DNA of 64,000 nucleotides from Fredinandcohnia humi (GTDB lineage Bacteria; Bacillota; Bacilli; Bacillales; Bacillaceae_L): NCBI RefSeq assembly GCF_001439915.1, contig NZ_LMBW01000001.1, forward strand, positions 313,240-377,239. Reading direction: 5' to 3'. Position 1 is the first letter of the stretch, and each line of letters begins with the position of its first letter. The notes below the pieces were generated by a model. That model did no database searches. It was given only the letters and a program-made list of their open reading frames with translations, and was not told the origin of the DNA. The position numbers and the translations under genes were made by a program. Of this stretch, positions 31,786 through 40,151 are shown in pieces.

Positions 31786-32493
31786 TTAGTTTCCAGCTGC
31801 TGCTCTTGGAAAGAGGATGTTATTTTCTAAATGAATGTGCTGGAATAGGTCTGCTTCCAGTGCTTCAAGACGTTGATAGACAAGACGATACGTTCCACAT
31901 GCACCGATTGGTGGCTGGAAGTCGTTTGTAATGTCCCGGATTTCTTTAATAATATTTCCAGCCTCATCATGATCGTCTTCTAATTCGATTACATGTTTTT
32001 TCACTAATTCATGATTTTCTGGAGTTCGTTCATTTTCAAATTTTATAATGAGAGGGAATGAGTTTGCTTCCTCTTTAATTGTATGTTGTTCAAGCTCTAC
32101 CTTTAATTGATTAAACAGTGAGTGTACCCTAGCAAGATGTGGATGATTACCACCATGTACTCTAAGTACCTTTGTTACATATGGGCTAAGCTGTGGAAGC
32201 TCTTCATTTAAGTAACGATGATGTTTATTCACGATATGGTCAATTAATTCGGAATAGCTAGCGGCCTTCCAATCCACTGTTTTTTCATTTAATTCCTTCA
32301 TATCTTGATATAGTGTATTTAAATTTGATAAAACTTCATCCTTGGAAAGATTTCTTTCCTCAATAGCATCTATAAGTGGTCGGTTACCGCCACAGCAAAA
32401 ATCAATACGAAGTTTTTTGAATAGGTCTCCAGCCTTCGGAAACTCAGTTACAATTTCTCCAATGATATGTTGTTCTGTAAAAGTTTGTTCCAT
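31786..32493 (-). CDS. ric: Di-iron iron-sulfur cluster repair protein Ric (ScdA/YtfE)
   Basis: A 235-residue protein. The N-terminal ScdA_N (DUF542) domain contains DFCCGGNRPL near residue 30. The hemerythrin-like domain (about 80-235) supplies di-iron ligands from HIVNKHHRYL, HGGNHPHLARVH, HTIKEE, ELEDDHDE and HIHLENNILFP. Ric repairs Fe-S clusters and di-iron sites damaged by nitric oxide or peroxide. It is divergent from the chemoreceptor-like gene, and an Fnr-type site sits at -41.5 of its predicted promoter. This is a classical partner of NO reductase genes. Confidence 0.93.
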   Translation of the reverse strand: MEQTFTEQHIIGEIVTEFPKAGDLFKKLRIDFCCGGNRPLIDAIEERNLSKDEVLSNLNTLYQDMKELNEKTVDWKAASYSELIDHIVNKHHRYLNEELPQLSPYVTKVLRVHGGNHPHLARVHSLFNQLKVELEQHTIKEEANSFPLIIKFENERTPENHELVKKHVIELEDDHDEAGNIIKEIRDITNDFQPPIGACGTYRLVYQRLEALEADLFQHIHLENNILFPRAAAGN

Positions 32494-32524
32494 GATCCTA
32501 CCTCCTAATTAGTAAGCTACATAT

Positions 32525-32567
32525 AGCATAGCTATTAACAAGAAAGAATGGGGTGATACGTATCACA
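32525..32567 (-). promoter_or_regulatory. Fnr-type site and -10 of ric
   Basis: GGTGA-TACGTA-TCACA (32552-32567). On the minus strand TATGCT (32525-32530) predicts a start at 32518, giving a site centre at -41.5. Confidence 0.72.
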
Positions 32568-32600
32568 CACCTGTAGAAAAACGTCAGAAATTCTGTTAAA

Positions 32601-32644
32601 AGTGATGTGCATCACAGGTTAAAATAGAGTATGTTTGATAGGAT
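32601..32644 (+). promoter_or_regulatory. Fnr-type site and -10 of the chemoreceptor-like gene
   Basis: AGTGA-TGTGCA-TCACA (32601-32616) with TAGGAT (32639-32644) as a moderate -10; the centre falls near -42. Confidence 0.68.
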
Positions 32645-32681
32645 TAAGATAAATTGATTGCTACAGGGAGATGTCATAACG

Positions 32682-33644
32682 ATGTTCATTCGTAAACAAT
32701 ATATAAAGGAACTTGAAAATGAAAATGAACAACTTAAAAAGGATTTGAAAGAGGTAATCGTAGAAAGAGAACAACAGAAAGAAAGTACAAAAGTTTTTTA
32801 TAAAAATTTTTACGAGGAACTTGTGGCCGCAATCGAACAGCACGAGCATGTAAATGGCCAACACCATGTTCTAGGTGAGTTGGTTGCCAAAATTAAATCC
32901 AAATTTGACCGAGTAGAAGAGCTTAGTCTATTATCCTATGATAACTCAGCTAAATTATATGAAAATGGTCAAACCCTACTTTTAGCTGCTGAAGATATGG
33001 TGGCAAAATCAACTGAGGGAAAGAACCGGGTATTAGAAGTTGAATCAATTATGAAAGAACTAGGTTCCCAACTAAATGATACCTCTGAAAAAATGAATCA
33101 TCTAAATAATCGTTCAAAAGAAATTGAAAATATCGTCCAAGTTATAAAGGAGATTGCTGACCAAACCAATTTATTAGCATTGAATGCGTCGATAGAAGCG
33201 GCAAGAGCGGGTGAACAAGGAAAAGGATTTTCAGTAGTTGCAGCAGAGGTAAGGAAGCTTGCTGAAAGTACGGCTTCTAGCACCGAGCATATTAGTTCAC
33301 TCACAAAAGCAATCCAAACAGAAATCGATGAATCCTTACAATCCACAACAAACAGTACAAACCTTGTCCATTCAGGGGTTGAGGCAAGTACAAATACTAC
33401 TGAAAAATTCAATTATATCATGACTGTCATTCAGTCTGTCCAAAAAGAAGTGCATTTTGTCTTAGATACAATTCAGGAGCAAAAGGTATATTCACAGGAT
33501 GTTATGAATGAAATCTCAAATACAAAAGACTTATTTGATAATGCAACTCAATTAATTGTTCAACATATTACGGATGCCAAAGTCGTCGATGATAAACTTG
33601 AAGAAGGAATCGTTCAGCTTAATGAAATCACAGCAGGAAAGTAG
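32682..33644 (+). CDS. Soluble methyl-accepting chemotaxis-type signalling protein
   Basis: A 320-residue protein without membrane segments. Residues 5-45 form a Glu/Lys-rich coiled coil. The C-terminal half is an MCP signalling domain with the hairpin tip [38 protein letters not shown], which binds CheA/CheW. The N-terminal part has a few His/Cys-free segments ([12 protein letters not shown]) that could bind iron or heme, as in other cytoplasmic receptors (speculative). I chose ATG 32682 because the Fnr-dependent promoter would start at about 32651, leaving almost no leader for the TTG at 32658. It is probably a receptor for a redox or NO signal. Confidence 0.83.
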   Translation: MFIRKQYIKELENENEQLKKDLKEVIVEREQQKESTKVFYKNFYEELVAAIEQHEHVNGQHHVLGELVAKIKSKFDRVEELSLLSYDNSAKLYENGQTLLLAAEDMVAKSTEGKNRVLEVESIMKELGSQLNDTSEKMNHLNNRSKEIENIVQVIKEIADQTNLLALNASIEAARAGEQGKGFSVVAAEVRKLAESTASSTEHISSLTKAIQTEIDESLQSTTNSTNLVHSGVEASTNTTEKFNYIMTVIQSVQKEVHFVLDTIQEQKVYSQDVMNEISNTKDLFDNATQLIVQHITDAKVVDDKLEEGIVQLNEITAGK

Positions 33645-33703
33645 TGGTTTTATCTAAAATATACTACAATGGAAAAAAGTAGATAAAAAGTGAGTGAAAA
33701 TAT

Positions 33704-34972
33704 ATGGTTGAAAGACGAACACCAATACCCGTTCCAGAAGCGGTATCACGAGTAATGGAATTTTCAGGTTTGGGGACAAAGGAAATAGTCCCAATTGAAG
33801 CTAGTTATGGGCGTTTTTTAGCTGAGGATGTAATTGCTGATCACGATGTTCCCCATTTTGATCGGTCCCCGTATGATGGCTTTGCTGTTCGTGCAAACGA
33901 CACGACAAAAGCGGGACTGGAGCATCCAGTTGAATTTGAAATAATTGAAGAAATTGGAGCTGGGTCTGTTGCATCGAAAAAGGTGGGAGCATTTCAAGCA
34001 GTGCGAATCATGACAGGTGCGCAAATGCCGGCAGAATGTGATGCAGTTGTGATGCTTGAATTGACAGCTGAATACGAACGTGATGGCAGGAAGTACATGT
34101 CAATAAAGCGATCATTTAAATCCGGAGATAATGTATCGTTTCAGGGTGAAGATACAAAAAAAGGATCCGTCTTAGTGGAAAAAGGCGTTTTTATTAATCC
34201 GGGTGTAAAAGCACTTTTAGCCACCTTTGGTTACCATCAGCTTGAAGTGGCAAAGAAGCCTGTCATTGGTGTTTATGCTACCGGAACCGAATTGCTTGAT
34301 GTCAATCAGGAACTCGTATCAGGGAAAATTCGAAATAGCAATGCATATATGATAAGTGCACAAATTGAAAGGGCGGGTGCAGAGCCAAAGTATTTTGGCA
34401 AACTCCCAGATGAATTTGATCTTTGTTATGATGCCATTAAAAATGCAATTGATGAAGTTGACATCTTAATCACGACTGGTGGAGTATCTGTTGGGGATTA
34501 TGATTACCTTCCTGCAATTTATGATAAATTAGGCGCAGAAGTCCTATTTAATAAAATTGCGATGAGACCAGGAAGTGTCACAACCGTTGCCCAGCTAAAT
34601 GGTACGTTATTGTTTGGATTATCTGGAAATCCTTCAGCTTGTTATGTTGGCTTTGAACTATTAGTAAGACCGGTGGTGCGAACAAGATTATTCTCTAAAC
34701 ATCCACATCTATTAAAAATGAAAGCAGAGCTCAAAGCTGACTTCCCGAAACCAAACCCATTTACAAGATTTGTACGAAGTAAAATCAGTTTTTCTGATGG
34801 AAAACTTGTGGTGACACCAAGTGGTCTTGATAAATCCAATGTCGTGTCTTCTCTAGCAGGAGCAAATGCATTCATGGTTTTACCCGGAGGAACGCGCGGA
34901 TTCGGTGAAGGTGATCAAGTAGATGTGTTGTACCTCGAAGACCAGGAAGGAAGTAAATGGCCTTGGAAATAA
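33704..34972 (+). CDS. moeA: Molybdopterin molybdenumtransferase MoeA
   Basis: A 422-residue enzyme that inserts molybdate into adenylylated molybdopterin. Motifs in order: SPYDGFAVRANDT (about residue 62), SFQGEDTKKGS (about 146), ATGTELLD, TTGGVSVGDYDYLP (about 262) and GLSGNPSACYVGFELLVRP. The length is typical. It overlaps mobB by 16 bases, so the two are coupled, and moaE and moaD follow after a repeat. The start ATG has a GTGAG-type site. No molybdenum enzyme is encoded in the window; a nitrate reductase elsewhere is the likely client. Confidence 0.93.
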   Translation: MVERRTPIPVPEAVSRVMEFSGLGTKEIVPIEASYGRFLAEDVIADHDVPHFDRSPYDGFAVRANDTTKAGLEHPVEFEIIEEIGAGSVASKKVGAFQAVRIMTGAQMPAECDAVVMLELTAEYERDGRKYMSIKRSFKSGDNVSFQGEDTKKGSVLVEKGVFINPGVKALLATFGYHQLEVAKKPVIGVYATGTELLDVNQELVSGKIRNSNAYMISAQIERAGAEPKYFGKLPDEFDLCYDAIKNAIDEVDILITTGGVSVGDYDYLPAIYDKLGAEVLFNKIAMRPGSVTTVAQLNGTLLFGLSGNPSACYVGFELLVRPVVRTRLFSKHPHLLKMKAELKADFPKPNPFTRFVRSKISFSDGKLVVTPSGLDKSNVVSSLAGANAFMVLPGGTRGFGEGDQVDVLYLEDQEGSKWPWK

Positions 34973-35472
34973 GGTTTCCACTTTTGCAAATCGTCGGGTA
35001 TCAAAATAGTGGGAAAACAACACTTGTTGAAAAAATTGTAAAAAAGGGTAAGGATTTCGGGCTTCAAATTGCTACCATTAAACATCATGGACATCAAAGC
35101 AGCTTAGAAAAAACACCTCATCAAGCAAAAGACTCTTCCCGCCACTTTAAAGCAGGAGCATCCGCGACGATTGTAGAAGGTGGAGGGAGTTTACAGCTTG
35201 AAGCAAAGACTTCAGAATGGACGCTCGAGAAGCTAATCCAGCTTTACGCTTTTTTTGAAAATGACATGATATTAATTGAAGGGTATAAATCTGCGGATTA
35301 TCCTAAAATCGTCTTAATCAAAAAGGAAGAGGATACGGAGCTGCTAACTTCATTAACAAACATCGTTGCAGTTATAGCCTGGATTCCGATTCAAACCAAG
35401 TTTACCCTTTTTCATATAAACGATAAAGAAAGTTATTTAAAATGGATATTTAACTTTATTAAAAGTGGATGA
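34957..35472 (+). CDS. mobB: MobB, molybdopterin-guanine dinucleotide biosynthesis adaptor
   Basis: A 171-residue GTP-binding protein with the Walker A loop GYQNSGKTTL (about residue 14), a KHHGHQ segment and EGYKSADYPKIVLI near 110, as in MobB. It helps MobA make the guanine dinucleotide form of the cofactor. It starts inside the last codons of moeA. Confidence 0.9.
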   Translation: MALEIRFPLLQIVGYQNSGKTTLVEKIVKKGKDFGLQIATIKHHGHQSSLEKTPHQAKDSSRHFKAGASATIVEGGGSLQLEAKTSEWTLEKLIQLYAFFENDMILIEGYKSADYPKIVLIKKEEDTELLTSLTNIVAVIAWIPIQTKFTLFHINDKESYLKWIFNFIKSG

Positions 35473-35525
35473 ATGTAAAATAACTTAGATTTAAAGTCGA
35501 GAGGAACAAACTTTGATTGAATAAA

Positions 35526-35692
35526 GTTAAATACCTCCGGCGGATGCCACAGATTTTTCAAAGGAAGTTTTCGAGCATAAGATCAAAGACTAAGGACGCC
35601 ACGTCCTGTAGCAACGTCTTTGTGACCCACCTCGTGTGGGCCTAAAAAATCTGGGCGCAAATACGCTTTGGCGCATTTGATTTTAGGAGGTA
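35526..35692. repeat. Dispersed repeat family B, full copy
   Basis: It runs from CCTCCGGCGGATGCCACAG to GGCGCATTTGATTTTA, with long-range complementarity (AGATTTTT near the left, AAAAATCT near the right). An internal module AAAGACTAAGGACGCCACG has GCTACAGGACGTGGC read on the minus strand, followed by a CCCAC-CTCGT-GTGGG hairpin. It separates mobB from moaE, and its right end provides the AGGAGG used by moaE. Confidence 0.78.
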
Positions 35693-35696
35693 CATA

Positions 35697-36170
35697 ATGA
35701 AAACCAATGATTTATTTAGAATTACAAATGAACCTATCAATGTTGAAGAGATTACGAACAAGGTCATAAGACGTGAGGCAGGCGCTGTTACGACTTTTAT
35801 TGGAACGGTTCGTGAATTTACGAAGGGGAAGAGAACCCTCTATTTAGAATACGATGCATATATTCCAATGGCAGAAAAAAAGCTTGCTCAAATTGGTGAA
35901 GAAATTTCGGTGAGATGGCCTGAGGCAAAAACGGCTATTACCCATCGAATAGGCCACCTGGATATTTCTGAAGCAGCTGTTGTCATTGCGGTCTCCACAC
36001 CACATCGTAAGGATGCCTATGCAGCAAATGAATATGCAATCGAACGCATAAAACAAATCGTCCCAATCTGGAAAAAAGAAAAGTGGGAAGACGGGGAAAT
36101 GTGGATTGGAGATCAGTTAGAAACGAAACAATATGCAACTGGCCGACCTGAAGAGGAGGATTTGAAATGA
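35697..36170 (+). CDS. moaE: Molybdopterin synthase catalytic subunit MoaE
   Basis: A 157-residue subunit with AGAVTTFIGTVREFTKG (about residue 28), the conserved RIGHLDISEAAVVIAVSTPHRKDAY block and KKEKWEDGEMWIG near the C-terminus, where the active-site Lys lies. MoaE converts cyclic pyranopterin phosphate to molybdopterin using sulfur from MoaD. It overlaps moaD by four bases (ATGA). AGGAGG stands before the ATG. Confidence 0.93.
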   Translation: MKTNDLFRITNEPINVEEITNKVIRREAGAVTTFIGTVREFTKGKRTLYLEYDAYIPMAEKKLAQIGEEISVRWPEAKTAITHRIGHLDISEAAVVIAVSTPHRKDAYAANEYAIERIKQIVPIWKKEKWEDGEMWIGDQLETKQYATGRPEEEDLK

Positions 36171-36400
36171 TTACAGTTTTATTTTTTGCCCATTTACAGG
36201 ACATGGCAGGAACTGATAGGATCACGTTAAATGAGGATCAGATAACCATTTCATCCCTGAAACAAAAGCTTGCTAACGATAATGTTGTAAAAAATCTTGA
36301 TCAAATCATGTTTGCTATTAATGAAGAGTATGCAGTGGATGATGATATTGTAAAAGCAGGAGATACCGTTGCTTTGATACCACCAGTAAGCGGGGGTTGA
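36167..36400 (+). CDS. moaD: Molybdopterin synthase sulfur carrier subunit MoaD
   Basis: A 77-residue ubiquitin-fold protein ending in the obligatory Gly-Gly (PPVSGG), the site of thiocarboxylation. The core segment VKAGDTVALIPPVSGG is typical. It is coupled with moaE and followed at once by a terminator. Confidence 0.93.
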   Translation: MITVLFFAHLQDMAGTDRITLNEDQITISSLKQKLANDNVVKNLDQIMFAINEEYAVDDDIVKAGDTVALIPPVSGG

Positions 36401-36431
36401 TTTTTAATCACCCCCTCTCTGGTGGTTTTTT
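36391..36431 (+). terminator. Terminator of the molybdenum cofactor genes
   Basis: A GGGGGTTGATT arm pairs with AATCACCCCC around TTT, overlapping the moaD stop, and is followed by a run of eight T at about 36425. Confidence 0.75.
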
Positions 36432-36432
36432 T

Positions 36433-36600
36433 TATCTAGCCCCTCTCTGGTCTAGCCAATCTGTCAAGAAGGATAAAGAGCATCCTTCAAGCCATCTTGT
36501 CTTATGCTTGTTGACTTGCACAGGATGTGCTGACGTCTACGTTTGCCACAGGACGTGGCAGCTGTTAGTAGACGTTCAACTTCAAGGCGCTTGTGCTTTT
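36433..36600. repeat. Dispersed repeat family A, variant copy
   Basis: It runs from ATCTAGCCCC to GGCGCTTGTGCTTTT. It contains GCAC-AGGAT-GTGC (36518-36530) and GCCAC-AGGAC-GTGGC (36545-36559), the latter inside a GTCTACG/TAGAC-type outer stem. It lies between moaD and the arginine promoter. Confidence 0.78.
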
Positions 36601-36624
36601 ATTCTTATAAAAAAATCTGACTTT

Positions 36625-36667
36625 TTATAAAAATACAATTGATTTTATTTTTATACAGACTTATAAT
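36625..36667 (+). promoter_or_regulatory. Promoter and ArgR (AhrC) boxes of the argC operon
   Basis: TTGATT (36639-36644), a 17-base spacer and TATAAT (36662-36667) form a near-consensus SigA promoter. ATAAAAATACAAT (36627-36639) and its inverse GTATAAAAATAAAATC (minus strand, 36641-36656) match the ARG box core ATAAAAAT. They cover the -35 and spacer, so an arginine-bound repressor would block polymerase. Confidence 0.82.
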
Positions 36668-36701
36668 GATACTTATTCTACATTTATTAAAAGCGAGTTT
36701 C

Positions 36702-36894
36702 AAAAAGGAGGATGAAAAGGACCAAGAAGTTCGAGGCGGTGCAGTTTTGAGTAGCGGAACGTATGCAGTTAATACGTGAGCAACGGAAAAACAAGCCAAC
36801 GAGCTTCCACAGGATGTGGTGACTTCGACGTTCGACACAGGACGTGTCGGCACTTAGTCGAAGTTCCTCTATCGACGTGTCATTTTCACCGGAC
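36702..36894 (+). repeat. Structured repeat family C, copy 1 (with inserted hairpins)
   Basis: It starts AAAAAGGAGGATGAAAAGGAC and ends GTCATTTTCACCGGAC. It shares with the copy at 37981 the conserved hairpin CGTAT-GCAGTTA-ATACG and terminal arms TGAAAA/TTTTCA. A seven-base stem GAAGTTC (36726) with GAGCTTC (36801) differs in sequence but not in pairing from the other copy. After 36807 two AGGAT/AGGAC-loop hairpins are inserted. It forms the 5' leader of argC. Confidence 0.75.
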
Positions 36895-36931
36895 TTTTTA
36901 AACATCATCTTAAAAAAGTGAGGTGGATATA

Positions 36932-37972
36932 TTGAAAGCGGCAATTATCGGGGTTACTGGCTATGGCGGTATTGAATTATTGAGATTATTGGCAAATCAC
37001 TCGAGTTTTGATGTGCATTCTGTTCACACTTCGTCACAGACAGGGATCAGGCTTTCAGAGGTCTACCCGCATGTAACTAATATTGTAAATCATTCTTTAG
37101 AAGAAATCGATATTCCAAAGCTTGCAAACCAAGTGGACGTTGTTTTTCTTTCAACACCATCGGGGGTTTCAACAACTATTGTCCCTGAGTTGTTGAATGA
37201 AAATGTGAAGATCATTGATCTTTCAGGGGATTATCGGTTAAAAAATCCTTCTTCTTATGAACAGTGGTATAAAAAGCCAGCTGCTATACAAGAAGACTTA
37301 AACAAAGCTACATATGGTTTACCGGAATGGTATAAGCAAGAAATTCAGAATAGTAGTTTTATTTCAAATCCAGGATGCTATCCAACTGCAACTGTTCTTG
37401 GGTTAGCACCAATCATAAAAAATAAACTAATTGATGAAAAATCAATTGTTATAGATGCGAAATCGGGTATTTCTGGGGCTGGAAAAAGTCCATCAAGAAC
37501 AGCCCATTTTGCAGAAAGTAATGACAATTTTTCGATCTATAAGGTGAATCAGCATCAGCATATTCCGGAAATTGAACAAGTGATACAAGGCTGGGATGCT
37601 TCAATTCCATACGTGACATTTAGTACCCATTTGGTGCCGATGACAAGAGGAATCATGTCAACGATGTATATTAATAGCGTAGTAGATTCACTTTCATTGG
37701 ATCAGCTTTATGAACTATATAAGGAAAGTTATCAGGATTCTCCATTTGTGAGAATTAGAGAAAAGGGCACCTTCCCTGCCACAAAAGAGGTATACGGCAC
37801 AAATTACTGTGATATCGGCCTTGCGTTTGATGAAAGAACAAACCGGATAACGGTGGTTTCAGTTATCGACAACTTAGTGAAAGGCGCTGCTGGCCAGGCA
37901 ATCCAAAACGCTAATATTATTTTTGGTTTAGAGGAACAAACAGGATTAAACTACGTACCATTATTCCCATAA
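36932..37972 (+). CDS. argC: N-acetyl-gamma-glutamyl-phosphate reductase ArgC
   Basis: A 346-residue enzyme of arginine synthesis that reduces N-acetylglutamyl phosphate with NADPH. The dinucleotide motif GVTGYGG is at the start, and the catalytic Cys lies in SNPGCYPTA (about residue 149). IDAKSGISGAGK and the HLVPMTRG segment follow. TTG 36932 has AGGTGG six bases upstream and gives the normal N-terminus; a GTG at 36923 overlaps that site. It is first in the ArgR-controlled operon argC-argJ-argB-argD. Both its leader and its downstream spacer contain a family C element. Confidence 0.94.
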   Translation: MKAAIIGVTGYGGIELLRLLANHSSFDVHSVHTSSQTGIRLSEVYPHVTNIVNHSLEEIDIPKLANQVDVVFLSTPSGVSTTIVPELLNENVKIIDLSGDYRLKNPSSYEQWYKKPAAIQEDLNKATYGLPEWYKQEIQNSSFISNPGCYPTATVLGLAPIIKNKLIDEKSIVIDAKSGISGAGKSPSRTAHFAESNDNFSIYKVNQHQHIPEIEQVIQGWDASIPYVTFSTHLVPMTRGIMSTMYINSVVDSLSLDQLYELYKESYQDSPFVRIREKGTFPATKEVYGTNYCDIGLAFDERTNRITVVSVIDNLVKGAAGQAIQNANIIFGLEEQTGLNYVPLFP

Positions 37973-37980
37973 GAGTGTCA

Positions 37981-38110
37981 AAAAAGGAGGGTGAAAAGGA
38001 CCGAGAATTTCAAGGCGGCGCAGCTTTGAGGACCGGAGCGTATGCAGTTAATACGTGAGGATCGGAGAAGCAAGCCAACGCAGAAATTCGATGCGTCATT
38101 TTCAGCCGAC
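37981..38110 (+). repeat. Structured repeat family C, copy 2
   Basis: It starts AAAAAGGAGGGTGAAAAGGAC and ends GCGTCATTTTCAGCCGAC. It contains CGTAT-GCAGTTA-ATACG (38039-38055) and the stem GAATTTC (38005) with GAAATTC (38083). It lacks the inserted hairpins of copy 1. It lies between argC and argJ within the operon. Confidence 0.78.
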
Positions 38111-38133
38111 CTACGGAAAAGGAGTGACTTTGC

Positions 38134-39363
38134 ATGATAGAGATAAAGGAAATTCAAGTTATAAAATTGGAAGAGGGGTCTGTAGTAACTCCCAAAGGAT
38201 TTAAATCAGCAGGAGTTCATGCCGGATTACGTTATTCAAAGAAGGATCTAGGGGCAATTGTTTGCGATGTTCCGGCGAACTGTGCAGCTGTTTATACGCA
38301 AAGTCATTTTCAAGCCCCACCATTAAAAGTTACAAAAGAAAGCATTGCCGTCCAAAATAAACTGCAAGCGGTTGTGATTAATAGTGCCTGTGCGAATGCA
38401 TGTACGGGCGAACAAGGATTACTAGATGCATTCGATATGAGAGCCGCATCAGCTGCTCATTTTGGAATAGAGGACCACTTAGTTGCGGTTGCTTCAACGG
38501 GTGTAATCGGTGAGCTTTTACAGATGGATAAAATTAAGGCTGGTATAAAACAACTTGAGCCAACTAATACAGCAGAGGCAGCCGAGGACTTTCAAACAGC
38601 AATTTTAACAACTGATTTAGTGATGAAAAAAGCATGTTATCAAACAACAATTGATGGAAAGACAATTACAATTGGCGGAGCAGCAAAGGGCTCGGGGATG
38701 ATTCATCCAAACATGGCAACGATGCTTGGGTTTGTAACAACCGATGCAAAGATTGACTCAGAATCCCTTCAAGCAGCGATGAAAACCGTGACAGATGAGA
38801 CATTTAACCAAATCACGGTAGATGGTGAAACCTCGACAAATGATATGGTATTGGTAATGGCGAGTGGCTTGGCGGAAAATAATCAGGTTTCACCAGAGCA
38901 TCCTGAATGGGACACATTTGTATCAGCTCTCAGGTCCACTTTCGAAGATCTTGCAAAGCAAATTGCAAAGGATGGAGAAGGAGCTACGAAACTAGTTGAG
39001 GTGAATGTAACAGGTGCTTTGTCTGATATGGATGCGCGCATTATTGCGAAAAAGATTGTAGGTTCAAACCTTGTTAAAACAGCAATCTACGGTGCAGATG
39101 CAAACTGGGGAAGAATTATTGGAGCAATCGGTCATAGTACAGCCACTGTGAATCCGGATATTGTAGATATCTCAATTGGCTCCATTCAGATGTTGAAAGG
39201 AAGCCAACCAGTGGTATTCTCAGAAGAACTTGCAAAAAGGTATCTTGAAGGAACCGATATTGTCATTCACGTTGACCTTCATTTAGGAAATGGTACAGGA
39301 ACGGCCTGGGGCTGTGATTTAACCTATGATTATGTCAAAATCAATGCAAGCTATCGCACGTGA
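38134..39363 (+). CDS. argJ: Bifunctional ornithine acetyltransferase/N-acetylglutamate synthase ArgJ
   Basis: A 409-residue precursor that cleaves itself at the Thr of KGSGMIHPNMATMLGF (about residue 190) into alpha and beta chains. INSACANACTG and the DANWGRI segment near the end are conserved. It recycles the acetyl group from N-acetylornithine to glutamate and can also make N-acetylglutamate, so no separate argA is needed. AAGGAGTG precedes the ATG. Confidence 0.94.
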   Translation: MIEIKEIQVIKLEEGSVVTPKGFKSAGVHAGLRYSKKDLGAIVCDVPANCAAVYTQSHFQAPPLKVTKESIAVQNKLQAVVINSACANACTGEQGLLDAFDMRAASAAHFGIEDHLVAVASTGVIGELLQMDKIKAGIKQLEPTNTAEAAEDFQTAILTTDLVMKKACYQTTIDGKTITIGGAAKGSGMIHPNMATMLGFVTTDAKIDSESLQAAMKTVTDETFNQITVDGETSTNDMVLVMASGLAENNQVSPEHPEWDTFVSALRSTFEDLAKQIAKDGEGATKLVEVNVTGALSDMDARIIAKKIVGSNLVKTAIYGADANWGRIIGAIGHSTATVNPDIVDISIGSIQMLKGSQPVVFSEELAKRYLEGTDIVIHVDLHLGNGTGTAWGCDLTYDYVKINASYRT

Positions 39364-39374
39364 GGAGACTTGAA

Positions 39375-40151
39375 ATGCAGACAATTGTTATCAAATGTGG
39401 AGGCAGCATCCTGGCTGAGCTATCAGACTCATTTTTTAATAGTATAAAAGAATTAAAAAAAAGCGGGTATAAAGTCGTTGTTGTTCATGGCGGTGGCCCT
39501 GAGATTGGTCAGACTCTCGCCTCTTTGAAAATAAAAAGTGAATTTGTGAATGGACTAAGAAAGACAACAAAGGAAGTCCTAGACGTTGTTGAAATGGTGT
39601 TATCCGGAACGATTAATAAAAAAGTCGTCGTCGAATTAGAGAAAGCTGGAATCCCGTCAATCGGGTTATCTGGCTGTGATGCAAAACTAATTACTGCGAA
39701 GCCTGTAAACATTGATCAATTAGGCTATGTTGGAGAGATTGAACAAGTCAATGTTTCGTTCCTGGAATTTCTTTTATCTCAAAATTTCGTTCCAGTTCTG
39801 TCACCAATCGGGATTGACGAGGACTTTACAAAATACAATATCAATGCGGACACAGCAGCAGCAAGCGTTGCTATCGCATTAAACGCAGGGCATTTATTAT
39901 TCGTCACAGACGTAGATGGAATTAAAAAAGATGGTGAAGTCCTCCCATTTCTTTCCGCGGATTCTGTCCTTACACTCATCGAAGAGGGAACCATCTATGG
40001 TGGGATGATACCAAAGGTAAAAGCAGCTCTCTCTGCATTAAATAATGGGGGATTAACCGAAATAACGATAATCAACGGAAAGGGTTCTTTACTTTCCATG
40101 GACGGAACATTAAAAGGTACAAAAATCGTAAAAGAACTTGAGGTGGTCTAA
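39375..40151 (+). CDS. argB: N-acetylglutamate kinase ArgB
   Basis: A 258-residue amino acid kinase: IKCGGSIL at the N-terminus, [11 protein letters not shown], and FVTDVDGI with NGGMIPK-like [11 protein letters not shown] near 215. It phosphorylates N-acetylglutamate. ATG 39375 follows GAGGAG; five extra codons upstream overlap argJ. It shares one base with the start of argD. Confidence 0.93.
   Translation: MQTIVIKCGGSILAELSDSFFNSIKELKKSGYKVVVVHGGGPEIGQTLASLKIKSEFVNGLRKTTKEVLDVVEMVLSGTINKKVVVELEKAGIPSIGLSGCDAKLITAKPVNIDQLGYVGEIEQVNVSFLEFLLSQNFVPVLSPIGIDEDFTKYNINADTAAASVAIALNAGHLLFVTDVDGIKKDGEVLPFLSADSVLTLIEEGTIYGGMIPKVKAALSALNNGGLTEITIINGKGSLLSMDGTLKGTKIVKELEVV

Noticed and set aside
36600-36931. 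T-box or riboswitch in the argC leader
   Set aside because: No T-box sequence (AGGGTGGNACCGCG) or known riboswitch core was found; the leader is explained by the ArgR boxes and the family C repeat.
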